Below are positions 17,494-25,909 of a stretch of DNA of 64,000 nucleotides, one piece after another. The stretch is from Desulfatitalea alkaliphila (GTDB taxonomy: Bacteria > Desulfobacterota > Desulfobacteria > Desulfobacterales > Desulfosarcinaceae), in the NCBI RefSeq assembly GCF_022968795.1, contig NZ_JALJRB010000004.1:62001-126000 (forward strand). Reading direction: 5' to 3'. A program made the position numbers and the translations under genes. The notes under the pieces were generated by a model that had not been told where the DNA came from, did not search any database, and was given only the letters and a program-made list of their open reading frames with translations. How positions within the stretch are numbered: position 1 is the first letter of the stretch; each line of letters starts with the position of its first letter.

Positions 17494-18735
17494 ATGATTC
17501 TGTTTTGCGAAGAGTGCGGCACCCGGCTCAATGTCGATCCATCCCGGATTCGGGATGGCGATTGCCGCGTTGAGTGCCATGTGTGTCACGAAGTGCTCAC
17601 GGTGACCGGCGGTCGCAAACCCGGCGGCAAGACGGCCCAGGCCAATTTAATCAGCGGCGGCAATCCACCCCGGACGGCGGGCAAACCGTTGTCGATTCTG
17701 GTGGTGGACGATTCCAAAATGATTCGCAGGGTTTTACGCGAAATCATCGAATCGGACAGTCGCAAAAAGGTGGTGGGCGAGGCCGAGGATGGTCGTAAGG
17801 CTTTGGAATTGCTTGGTTCCTTGAAGCCCGATGTGGTGACCCTGGACATCAATATGCCGGTCATGGATGGATTGACGACCCTCAAGCACATCATGATTCA
17901 GCATCCCGTACCCACGGTGATGATCAGTGCCTTGACACAGGAAGGGGCCACGGAAACCTTCGAGTCCCTCAAGTATGGGGCCATCGATTTCCTACCCAAG
18001 CCATCCCGCGCCCGGGGGGGCGATCTGCAGGCGCAGCGCTTGGAGATCATTCGCAAGATCGAAATGGCGGCGGCTGTCCAGATGGAATCGGTCCGCTATC
18101 TGCGGCGCCCATCACAGGAAAAGGCGCCGTTGTCGGACCCCTCCTCGCCCTTTCGATCCCTGGTGGTTATGGGCGTGGCGGAGGGGGGATACGGCGCCCT
18201 GCTCAACGTCATCCCGCGTCTCAACCCCCGCTTGCCGGCGGCCTATGTGGCGGTGATGCACCAGCCGGCACAACACCTGGACGGTTTTGCCCGCTACTTG
18301 GACCAATGCAGCCGATTGACCATCGAGCGCGCGGCGGACGGGGTGGCGATCCACCCGGGAAGATGCTATTTGGCGGCGGCCGGCGAACCCTTGACCTTTA
18401 TACGGGAGGTCGGGCAGATTCGATTCAAGCGGTACCACGAGGCGAATTGCCGGCCGGACGGCGCCATCGACCGAGTTATGGGCGACGCGGCCCGTTTGAT
18501 GGGCACCAACACCACCGGTATCATTTTAACCGGTGCCGGCGATGACGGTTTGGCGGGCTTGGGGACTGTGATCGGCGGCGGTGGGACCGTTTTCATTCAA
18601 GATCCCGGCAGCTGCCTGTTCAAGGAAACACCCATGAAGGCTGCCGATCAATACGATATGGCCAACCTGGTGAGCGACAAACGGATGGCCGGCGCCATCA
18701 ACGCCCATTTGACGGCCCTTGGCAATGGGGGTTAG
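17494..18735 (+). CDS. Zinc-ribbon / REC / CheB-like protein with catalytic Ser replaced
   Basis: 413 residues in three parts. Residues 1-45 are a zinc-ribbon of the MJ0042 type (CEEC...CHVC). Residues 68-190 form an intact receiver domain (VVDDS, phosphoacceptor in VTLDINMPVMDG, Lys in LPKPS). From 220 there is a CheB methylesterase-like domain. The catalytic loop that reads GASTGG in CheB is GVAEGG here, so the nucleophile Ser is Ala229. The equivalents of the catalytic His (H256, VMHQP) and Asp (D351, GAGDDG) remain. It is therefore unlikely to hydrolyse receptor methyl esters and may act as a phosphorylation-controlled binding protein. I chose the ATG at 17494 because the zinc-ribbon starts there. 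It precedes cheW. Confidence 0.85.
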   Translation: MILFCEECGTRLNVDPSRIRDGDCRVECHVCHEVLTVTGGRKPGGKTAQANLISGGNPPRTAGKPLSILVVDDSKMIRRVLREIIESDSRKKVVGEAEDGRKALELLGSLKPDVVTLDINMPVMDGLTTLKHIMIQHPVPTVMISALTQEGATETFESLKYGAIDFLPKPSRARGGDLQAQRLEIIRKIEMAAAVQMESVRYLRRPSQEKAPLSDPSSPFRSLVVMGVAEGGYGALLNVIPRLNPRLPAAYVAVMHQPAQHLDGFARYLDQCSRLTIERAADGVAIHPGRCYLAAAGEPLTFIREVGQIRFKRYHEANCRPDGAIDRVMGDAARLMGTNTTGIILTGAGDDGLAGLGTVIGGGGTVFIQDPGSCLFKETPMKAADQYDMANLVSDKRMAGAINAHLTALGNGG

Positions 18736-18800
18736 TGCCCGTTCGGCAATGGACCGGCAGCGGCCCGTTGTTGCGCGGCGACGGACGAGGAGAGCGATGC

Positions 18801-19355
18801 ATGAACGAGTTGAATGAAATCCCGGTCATTTCCGATGAGGATCTGCTCGATATGGATGACGGGGCTTTCGCGGTCCAGGAAGAGCAGGACATGGTGCAGA
18901 TGGTGGGCTTTTTCCTCGCCGAAGCACTTTTCGGGACGGACATCCTGGCGGTTCAAGAGATTTTAAAGGAGGTCGCCATTACCACCGTTCCGGACACACC
19001 CGATTTCATCGGTGGCGTGATCAACCTGCGGGGGCGTATCGTGCCGGTCTTTGATTTGCGGCGCCGCCTGGACTTGGCGGCCTCCGCCGGTGAGGGGGCG
19101 GAGGCATGGACCCTCATCCTGAATATCGGCGGACGGGTCACTGGGTTTCTCGTGGATCGTGTCACCCGCGTACTGAAAGTGCCGGCCGCCGCCATCGAGC
19201 CGCCGGCCGATACCATCCCCGGGGAGGTGAAGCGGGAATACGTCGCCGGGTTGGCGCCGGTGGCCGATCAGACCATGGTCATTCTCGACTTCAACCGGGT
19301 TTTGGCTGTGGACGAAATCAAGCGTTTGGCGGAACAGAAGCGGCAACAGGGGTAA
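18801..19355 (+). CDS. cheW: CheW-type chemosensory coupling protein
   Basis: This 184-residue protein has a short acidic N-terminal extension (about 30 residues) followed by a complete CheW domain: MVGFFLAEALFGTDILAVQEIL, TPDFIGGVINLRGRIVPVFDLRRRL and GFLVDRVTRVLKVP. CheW normally couples chemoreceptors to CheA. The ATG at 18801 follows GACGAGGAGAGCG. The GTG-type ORF start at 18735 overlaps the previous stop and adds unrelated residues. It lies about 60 bp before cheY. No receptor gene is present in the window, so its receptor must be encoded elsewhere or be non-canonical. Confidence 0.95.
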   Translation: MNELNEIPVISDEDLLDMDDGAFAVQEEQDMVQMVGFFLAEALFGTDILAVQEILKEVAITTVPDTPDFIGGVINLRGRIVPVFDLRRRLDLAASAGEGAEAWTLILNIGGRVTGFLVDRVTRVLKVPAAAIEPPADTIPGEVKREYVAGLAPVADQTMVILDFNRVLAVDEIKRLAEQKRQQG

Positions 19356-19418
19356 CCAAAGACAGAATACCGTTGACCGCCGTGGACCTGCGGCAATCAT
19401 CCAGCAGGAATTATCAAA

Positions 19419-19772
19419 ATGGGAAAAAGCATTTTAATCGTCGACGATTCTTCCATCATGCGCAAAATGATCCGGCAGACACTGATGGATGAAAACCATA
19501 TCGTGGCCGGTGAAGCCAAGAGCGGCAAGGAGGCGATCGAACTGTACATCGTCCTTAAGCCCGATGTCGTCACCATGGACATCACCATGCGCGAAATGGA
19601 TGGTTTCGAAGCGGCTCGCGAGATTCGCGCCATCGATCCGGAGGCACACATCATTTTCTTATCCAACCTGGATGAAGACAAATACAGCGAGGATGTCAAA
19701 CGGCTTGGCGCCTTGGGATACGTCAACAAACACAATGCCCGGGCCATCATCGAGCTGATCGGGAAACTGTAA
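19419..19772 (+). CDS. cheY: CheY-like response regulator
   Basis: A stand-alone receiver domain of 117 residues. The acidic pair is in LIVDDSSIM, the phosphoacceptor Asp in VTMDITMREMDG, the switch Ser in IIFLSNLDED and the Lys in YVNKHNA. AGGA lies 8 bases before the ATG. It ends 11 bases before cheA, so the two are translationally close and this is the likely direct phosphate acceptor of that kinase. Its output target is not evident from sequence. The SNLDEDKYSEDV stretch after the switch Ser is longer and more acidic than in flagellar CheY. Confidence 0.93.
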   Translation: MGKSILIVDDSSIMRKMIRQTLMDENHIVAGEAKSGKEAIELYIVLKPDVVTMDITMREMDGFEAAREIRAIDPEAHIIFLSNLDEDKYSEDVKRLGALGYVNKHNARAIIELIGKL

Positions 19773-19783
19773 AGGAGAACGGC

Positions 19784-22700
19784 ATGGCCGACCAGTCCCT
19801 GTTGCAGGATTTCATTGAAGAGACCGGCGAGCATCTGGAGGGCGCGGAGCGCAACCTGTTGCGTTTGGAACAGGAGCCGGGCAACGGGCAGGTGCTCAAC
19901 GAGGTGTTTCGAGCGATTCACACCATCAAGGGATCTGCGGAATATTTGGGGTTGGTGCGGATTTCGGAGCTGACGCATCGGCTGGAGAGTTTTCTGGACC
20001 TGCTGCGGCGCGGAGAACGGGTGCTGGACGGCGCGGGGATCGATCTGCTGATCGGCGCCAATGATCGGTTGGGTCGTTTGGTGGACGATTTGACGCGCCA
20101 TCATGCCGAGCGGACCGGCATCGACGATTTGGTGGCACGCATCGACGGTTTTTGCGGCGCTGAGGTGCCGGTGACGGCCGAGCAGGGCGCCGGTGACACG
20201 GAAGGTGAGGTGGACAGCGACCCATTCGGGGACGAGTACGATGAGGAGTTGTTCGGTATCTTCGCCGATCAGCTCAAGGAGGGCTTGTCGGCCCTGGTGG
20301 CCGAAAGCGGTTCGCTGGCCGCTGCGTCTGCGCCGGCGGAGGTACTGGGTCGTTACGCGGACCGGTTGCAGACGCTGCGGGCGTCGGCCAATTACATGGG
20401 GTACGACAAGCTTCGGCAGGTGTATGATCAGTGGGCCGGTGCGCTGACGGCGACCGAAGAGCGGTTGTCCGCGGGCCGATCGGTGGATTGGCCGGCTTTT
20501 GAACAGGAAGTGACCCGGCACTACATGGATCGTGTGCGCGGGATGTTCGCCAAGGTGCCGGCCCTGGCCGCCCTGGACGTGATCCCGCCGGCTGCGGCAG
20601 CGCCGGCCACCGATGCCGATGGATCGGAGGGGGCTGCCTCTGATCTTTGGGCCTTGGACGATATTGGATTGGAATTGGCGCCGGCGGATGCGCAGGCCGT
20701 TGGGGAGGATGACGCCGCGGCCGGCCCAGAACTGGCCTTGTTTTCCGACGGAGCCTTGCTCGAGGAGGACACCGAGCCGACGCCGGAAGACAGCGGGGGG
20801 ATCGGGTTGGACCAAACGAATGGTTTGGACCGGTCCCTGTTGCAGGATTTCATTGAAGAGACCGGCGAGCATCTGGAGGGCGCGGAGCGCAACCTGTTGC
20901 GTTTGGAACAGGAGCCGGGCAACGGGCAGGTGCTCAACGAGGTGTTTCGAGCGATTCACACCATCAAGGGATCTGCGGAATATTTGGGGTTGGTGCGGAT
21001 TTCGGAGCTGACGCATCGGCTGGAGAGTTTTCTGGACCTGCTGCGGCGCGGAGAACGGGTGCTGGACGGCGCGGGGATCGATCTGCTGATCGGCGCCAAT
21101 GATCGGTTGGGTCGTTTGGTGGACGATTTGACGCGCCATCATGCCGAGCGGACCGGCATCGACGATTTGGTGGCACGCATCGACGGTTTTTGCGGCGCTG
21201 AGGTGCCGGTGACGGCCGAGCAGGGCGCCGGTGACACGGAAGGTGAGGTGGACAGCGACCCATTCGGGGACGAGTACGATGAGGAGTTGTTCGGTATCTT
21301 CGCCGATCAGCTCAAGGAGGGCTTGTCGGCCCTGGTGGCCGAAAGCGGTTCGCTGGCCGCTGCGTCTGCGCCGGCGGAGGTACTGGGTCGTTACGCGGAC
21401 CGGTTGCAGACGCTGCGGGCGTCGGCCAATTACATGGGGTACGACAAGCTTCGGCAGGTGTATGATCAGTGGGCCGGTGCGCTGACGGCGACCGAAGAGC
21501 GGTTGTCCGCGGGCCGATCGGTGGATTGGCCGGCTTTTGAACAGGAAGTGACCCGGCACTACATGGATCGTGTGCGCGGGATGTTCGCCAAGGTGCCGGC
21601 CCTGGCCGCCCTGGACGTGATCCCGCCGGCCGAGGAAGCGCCGGCTACCGCAGCGCCGTCCGATGCCGGGACGGCTGACACCGGTACGGAAGACACCCCG
21701 CTGGTGGACGGCATTTTTTCGGAGGAGCGTGCGGCTTCGGAGGAGCGTGCGGCCGAAGCCACGGAAGTGTCGGCGGACGGCGGGTTGCTCAACGATTTTA
21801 TCGAAGAGGCCACCGAGCATCTGGAGGCCGTAGAGGGCAACCTGTTGGGGCTGGCCCACCAGTCCGATCCTCGCGAGAGCCTCAATGATCTGTTTCGAGC
21901 GGTTCACACCATAAAAGGTGCATCGGAGTATCTGGGCATGGCCCGCATCGCCGATTTGGCCCACAAGCTGGAAAGCCTGCTGGACCTTTTGCGGCGCGGG
22001 GAGCGAACCATCGATGCCGCCGTCGGCGATCTGTTGATGGCCGGCCATGACCGGATGGGGGCATTGGTCGGCGATTTGATGCACCATGGCCAAGAACAGT
22101 CACCCATTGATGATCTGGTGGCGGGTATCGACAGTTGGTTGGCATCAACGCCGGTGGAAGCCCCTCCCTGCGAACCGCCGGCGGTCGCAGCACAGAGCGA
22201 GGTGTTCACCGAGCCACTCCCGGAAGCCCCTTCCGCGGTATCGCCACCGGAGCAAGCGGCTGTCTACGAGGAACCCCATGACGCGCCGTTGTTCGCCATA
22301 TTCATGGCACAGCTCAACGAAGGTCTATCCGCCATGGCGGGTGCCACCGCGCAATGGGGCGCGGGAGCATCCGCAGGGCCGGTCATTGCTCTATCCCGGG
22401 AATGGCTTGCTCGGCTGCGCGCCGCCGCCAACTATATGGGGTATGATGACCTCATGGCGATTTATGATGCGTGGCACGAGGATCTGCAGAATTGGGAGCA
22501 GGGGGTTCCCGGGGCCGTGTCGCAGTCGGCAATGGCGGACTGGGACCGCCTGACACACTCCCGCGCGGCGCAGGTTCGCGCTTATTTCAGCGCTTCGCCC
22601 GAAACCGCTGCGTCGCCGGAGGTGTTGGAAGCACCCGGTACGGTTGTTACGGAAGTCGACGATGCAATCCAGGCGGCGTCGGTGCAAACGCCTGCACCCG

Positions 22701-24436
22701 AATCGTTGCCGTCACTGGAAGCCGAGGAACCGCCGGCGACACTGGCCCCCTTTGCGGTGGAAGACCCGGGCGATGAAGAACAGGCGTTGCTGGCACTGCT
22801 GGAAAACGCTTTCGATGCCAAGATCGCCGTGGACGACAACGAGGATGGGGATCGTTTGGCCGATATGGATGTGGCCAAGGAGTTGTTGTCCGAGGTGGAG
22901 GGGGTGTCGGACCATTTGCCACCGGTTGCGCGGTCGTTTGCCGCGACACCGCCACAGGCCGATCGCACCCCATCCGATGGAATCGACCTGGAATCGCTTC
23001 TGTTTTCCGATGGCCAAGGCAGCCGGATTCCGCGCAAACCCTTGACCCCCATGCCATTGGCCGAAATGCTGGGCACCGCCGAGATGGCCGCCTCATCTTC
23101 GCTGGAAGGGGACCGCCCCACCGGCGGTTACATGGCGGGGCGCCGCCGCAGCGATCGGTTGCATGATCGACTGGCCAGACAGAGCATTCGGGTGGATGCC
23201 GCCAAGATCGACACATTGATGAACCAGGTGGGGGAGTTGGTCGTCAACAGGGCCGGTTTCAACCAGCTTTTCATGGAGATGCGTGAGATGCAGCTGGATC
23301 TCAAGCAGTCCAAAAGGTTGAACAACGCTGAGTTGAAAATCATCCAATCGCTGACCAATCGCGTCAACGAGGCCACGGTCGCCCTGGGGCGTGTCACATC
23401 GGAGCTGCAGGAAAATGTCATGAAGGTGCGCATGTTGCCCATTGCACAGTTGTTCAGCAGATATCCGCGATTGGTGCACGACCTGGTGCGCAACACGGAC
23501 AAAAAGGTGTCTTTGGAGATTCAAGGTGAAGAGACCGAGCTGGACCGCATGGTGATCGAACAGATTGCCGATCCGTTGGTGCATTTGATTCGCAATGCCG
23601 TCGACCATGGTATCGAACCGGTGTCCGAACGGACGCGCAAAGGCAAGCCGGAAACCGGTACACTGCGTCTGGAGGCGTATTACGAGGGCAACTACGTTGT
23701 GCTGGAGGCCGGTGACGACGGGCGCGGCATCGATGCCGAACAGATCAAGGCGCGTGCCTTGACCAAAGGATTCGTCTCTTCCGCCGAGTTGGCGGAGATG
23801 AGTGACGATCAGGTTCGCGCCCTGATCATGCAACCGGGCTTCTCCACCGCCGATGCGGTGACCCACACCTCGGGTCGCGGGGTCGGTATGGATGTGGTCA
23901 AGGACAATATCGAAAAACTCAACGGCACCATCGAAATCATCAGCACCCCCGGCCACAGCACAGTGTTCCGGGTCCGCATCCCCTTGACCCTGGCCATCAT
24001 TCAGGCCCTGCTGGTCCGGGTGGCCGGGTCGACCTTCACCATCCCGCTGTCCGCCGTGGATGAGACGCTGCGCATCCACCAGAACGAAATCTCGACCCTG
24101 GAAGGCATGGAGATCTACTATTTACGGGAAACCACGCTGCCGCTGATCCGCGTCGCCCGGGTGTTTAAAATGGCCGAAACGGCTGCGGATACCCGGGAAC
24201 TGTTCGTCGTGGTGGTCAATGTCGGTTCGCGACAGGTGGGGCTGGTGGTGGATGAGTTGCGTGGACGTCAGGAGGTGGTGATCAAGCCGCTTGAGGACTA
24301 TTTGCAGGAGCGAAGTGGTTTTTCGGGCGCCACCATTTTGGGCGACGGCAGTATTTCCCTGATTTTGGATGTGGCGGAAGTGATCCATCTGGCCATCGCC
24401 CAACATACCCGTAGAACGAAAGCGGTTGCCTTATGA
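19784..24436 (+). CDS. cheA: Giant CheA histidine kinase with three Hpt and three degenerate Hpt domains
   Basis: The 1550-residue kinase contains three repeated modules. Each has an Hpt domain with the phosphorylatable His (IHTIKGSAEYLG; His46, His392, His708) followed by an Hpt-like domain in which the His motif is degenerate (QTLRASANYMGY, Gln196 and Gln542; Ala876 in module 3). A Pro/Ala/Glu-rich linker (about 930-1110) leads to the P3 dimerisation helix (from about 1130, KIDTLMNQVGELVVNRAG), the P4 ATPase (HLIRNAVDHGIE, N-box Asn1271; GRGVGMDVV) and a P5 CheW-like domain (about 1415-1545). There is no C-terminal receiver. Modules 1 and 2 are identical in DNA (19795-20592 and 20833-21630); module 3 is diverged. 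AAAGGAG precedes the ATG. Multi-Hpt CheAs of the ChpA type control type IV pili, so a similar role is plausible but unproven. Confidence 0.95.
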   Translation: MADQSLLQDFIEETGEHLEGAERNLLRLEQEPGNGQVLNEVFRAIHTIKGSAEYLGLVRISELTHRLESFLDLLRRGERVLDGAGIDLLIGANDRLGRLVDDLTRHHAERTGIDDLVARIDGFCGAEVPVTAEQGAGDTEGEVDSDPFGDEYDEELFGIFADQLKEGLSALVAESGSLAAASAPAEVLGRYADRLQTLRASANYMGYDKLRQVYDQWAGALTATEERLSAGRSVDWPAFEQEVTRHYMDRVRGMFAKVPALAALDVIPPAAAAPATDADGSEGAASDLWALDDIGLELAPADAQAVGEDDAAAGPELALFSDGALLEEDTEPTPEDSGGIGLDQTNGLDRSLLQDFIEETGEHLEGAERNLLRLEQEPGNGQVLNEVFRAIHTIKGSAEYLGLVRISELTHRLESFLDLLRRGERVLDGAGIDLLIGANDRLGRLVDDLTRHHAERTGIDDLVARIDGFCGAEVPVTAEQGAGDTEGEVDSDPFGDEYDEELFGIFADQLKEGLSALVAESGSLAAASAPAEVLGRYADRLQTLRASANYMGYDKLRQVYDQWAGALTATEERLSAGRSVDWPAFEQEVTRHYMDRVRGMFAKVPALAALDVIPPAEEAPATAAPSDAGTADTGTEDTPLVDGIFSEERAASEERAAEATEVSADGGLLNDFIEEATEHLEAVEGNLLGLAHQSDPRESLNDLFRAVHTIKGASEYLGMARIADLAHKLESLLDLLRRGERTIDAAVGDLLMAGHDRMGALVGDLMHHGQEQSPIDDLVAGIDSWLASTPVEAPPCEPPAVAAQSEVFTEPLPEAPSAVSPPEQAAVYEEPHDAPLFAIFMAQLNEGLSAMAGATAQWGAGASAGPVIALSREWLARLRAAANYMGYDDLMAIYDAWHEDLQNWEQGVPGAVSQSAMADWDRLTHSRAAQVRAYFSASPETAASPEVLEAPGTVVTEVDDAIQAASVQTPAPESLPSLEAEEPPATLAPFAVEDPGDEEQALLALLENAFDAKIAVDDNEDGDRLADMDVAKELLSEVEGVSDHLPPVARSFAATPPQADRTPSDGIDLESLLFSDGQGSRIPRKPLTPMPLAEMLGTAEMAASSSLEGDRPTGGYMAGRRRSDRLHDRLARQSIRVDAAKIDTLMNQVGELVVNRAGFNQLFMEMREMQLDLKQSKRLNNAELKIIQSLTNRVNEATVALGRVTSELQENVMKVRMLPIAQLFSRYPRLVHDLVRNTDKKVSLEIQGEETELDRMVIEQIADPLVHLIRNAVDHGIEPVSERTRKGKPETGTLRLEAYYEGNYVVLEAGDDGRGIDAEQIKARALTKGFVSSAELAEMSDDQVRALIMQPGFSTADAVTHTSGRGVGMDVVKDNIEKLNGTIEIISTPGHSTVFRVRIPLTLAIIQALLVRVAGSTFTIPLSAVDETLRIHQNEISTLEGMEIYYLRETTLPLIRVARVFKMAETAADTRELFVVVVNVGSRQVGLVVDELRGRQEVVIKPLEDYLQERSGFSGATILGDGSISLILDVAEVIHLAIAQHTRRTKAVAL
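19795..20592 (+). repeat. Perfect 798-bp tandem duplication, copy 1 (within cheA)
   Basis: Line-by-line comparison shows no mismatch between 19795-20592 and 20833-21630, an offset of 1038 bases (346 codons, frame preserved). Each copy encodes one Hpt plus one degenerate Hpt domain. The two copies are separated by 240 bp of unique Ala/Asp-rich linker. Confidence 0.93.
20833..21630 (+). repeat. Perfect 798-bp tandem duplication, copy 2 (within cheA)
   Basis: Second identical copy of the Hpt module. Sequence identity stops abruptly after GATCCCGCCGGC at both ends (TGCGGCAG against CGAGGAAG). The absence of even synonymous differences points to a very recent duplication or ongoing gene conversion. 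Confidence 0.93.
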
Positions 24437-25872
24437 TGAACTCCGTGAAGCGAACGGTCGAAGAAGAGCGCTCCGGCGGATTCGCCGGCACCCTGCGCAA
24501 TATCCAATTGACCGATATCATACAGATGTGCTGCCTGGCTGGTGCCAGTCTCTGCATTCGTGTGCGTCAGGAGGATGAACAGGGCACCATATATGTGCGT
24601 GATGGGGAGTTGGTTCATGCCGAATACGGTTCGGTCACCGGCGTGGATGCCTTTTTCACCATTCTTGGATGGCAAAGCGGTCGGTTTGAAACCTTGGATG
24701 CCCCCTGGCAGAGCAGCGCCACGATCAAGGAACCTTATCAATTTTTACTGATGGAGGCCGCGCGACGGGCCGATGAGAAAGCGCAGGTTGACCGGACCGT
24801 TGACGCCCAAGCGGCGACGGCCGACGCAAAAGCCCCGATCCGGGTCCTGATTGTGGACGATTCGGCCATCATGTCCAAGATTTTGGGCAGCATGTTGGAA
24901 GCCGACGCCGGCATTCAGGTGGTGGGCAATGCCAAGAACGGGGAAGAGGCCTTGGCCATGATGAAGCGACTCGAACCCGATCTGATCACCATGGATGTCA
25001 ACATGCCGGTGATGGACGGCAGCACGGCGTTGAAACATATCATGATCGAAAGCCCCTGCCCGGTCCTGATCATGAGCAACCTGGCCTCCTCGTCCTACGC
25101 CACGATTCTATCGTTCCTGAACCTCGGAGCGGTGGATTTTATGAGCAAGCCGGTGAAGAACCGCAACATCCTGCTCCAGCAACAACGCATCGTCGAAAGG
25201 GTCCATCTGGCCGTGGACACTCGGGTGGACCGGTTTCGGCGGTTGCGTATGCCGCGGTTGCGCCCCGAGGAGAAGATCCGTGTGGATGATACGGTGCCCG
25301 GCGACACCTTGCTGGTGACCCTTTCAGGGGTGGGCGGGTACTTGGAAATGGTCAACACCCTCACCTCCCTGCCGCGCCAGGCGCGGGCCGTCGTGGTTTC
25401 GTTGCAATCGGTTCCCCCTCAATTCGCGCCGACTTTGTCCGAATACCTCGACGCGCGCTCCCCGTACGATGTCAAGGTGTTGGCCGCCGGTTCGCCGCTG
25501 TGCGCCGGGCGTTGCTATGTGGGCACCACCGGGCAGGGATGGACGGTGCGGGATTTAGGCGGTCGCAGGATGTTGCAACCGCTTCTGGGCCCCCGACCGG
25601 AAGGCGATCATGACACCACCTTGGATCTCTTTTTGAGCAAGGCGGCCGAGATCTATGGACGGCGGACCGTCGTGTGCCTGCTGTCCGGCGGACCACCGGA
25701 CGCCCTTGCAGGCCTGCGGGCGGTTCGTGATGCCGGGGGAAGGGTGTTGTCGCCCAAAGTCGAAAAGGCGATTTTGCCGGCCACAATGGCGCCGGCGATG
25801 GCCCACGATCTGATCACGGAGCTGTTCGACCCCAAGGATCTGGCCCACGTGCTGTCGCGCCATTGTACTTGA
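24433..25872 (+). CDS. DUF4388 (PATAN) / REC / degenerate CheB-like protein
   Basis: 479 residues. Residues 12-110 form a DUF4388/PATAN domain (GGFAGTLRNIQLTDIIQM ... GTIYVRDGELVHAEYG). Residues 135-260 form an intact receiver (IVDDSAIM, ITMDVNMPVMDG, MSKPVK). The remainder is CheB-like but strongly eroded. The nucleophile loop reads TLSGVGG, with Gly299 where the catalytic Ser should be and a Ser one position earlier. The His site reads QSVPP (Ser in place of His). An Asp (D423, GGPPDA) remains. The start codon overlaps the cheA stop (ATGA), so synthesis is coupled to the kinase. A phosphorylation-switched adaptor is more likely than an esterase. Confidence 0.85.
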   Translation: MMNSVKRTVEEERSGGFAGTLRNIQLTDIIQMCCLAGASLCIRVRQEDEQGTIYVRDGELVHAEYGSVTGVDAFFTILGWQSGRFETLDAPWQSSATIKEPYQFLLMEAARRADEKAQVDRTVDAQAATADAKAPIRVLIVDDSAIMSKILGSMLEADAGIQVVGNAKNGEEALAMMKRLEPDLITMDVNMPVMDGSTALKHIMIESPCPVLIMSNLASSSYATILSFLNLGAVDFMSKPVKNRNILLQQQRIVERVHLAVDTRVDRFRRLRMPRLRPEEKIRVDDTVPGDTLLVTLSGVGGYLEMVNTLTSLPRQARAVVVSLQSVPPQFAPTLSEYLDARSPYDVKVLAAGSPLCAGRCYVGTTGQGWTVRDLGGRRMLQPLLGPRPEGDHDTTLDLFLSKAAEIYGRRTVVCLLSGGPPDALAGLRAVRDAGGRVLSPKVEKAILPATMAPAMAHDLITELFDPKDLAHVLSRHCT

Positions 25873-25909
25873 AGGGACGGCGTTCAATCCAAACAGAGAG
25901 TCTGATGCC

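Noticed and set aside
17206-17589. Minus-strand ORF in the gap before the first CheB-like gene
   Set aside because: It overlaps the zinc-ribbon coding start, has no ribosome binding site and shows no recognisable family.
19397-22093. 898-residue minus-strand ORF containing its own tandem repeat
   Set aside because: The repeat merely mirrors the cheA duplication. The sense frame encodes recognisable Hpt domains, while the antisense translation is compositionally biased.
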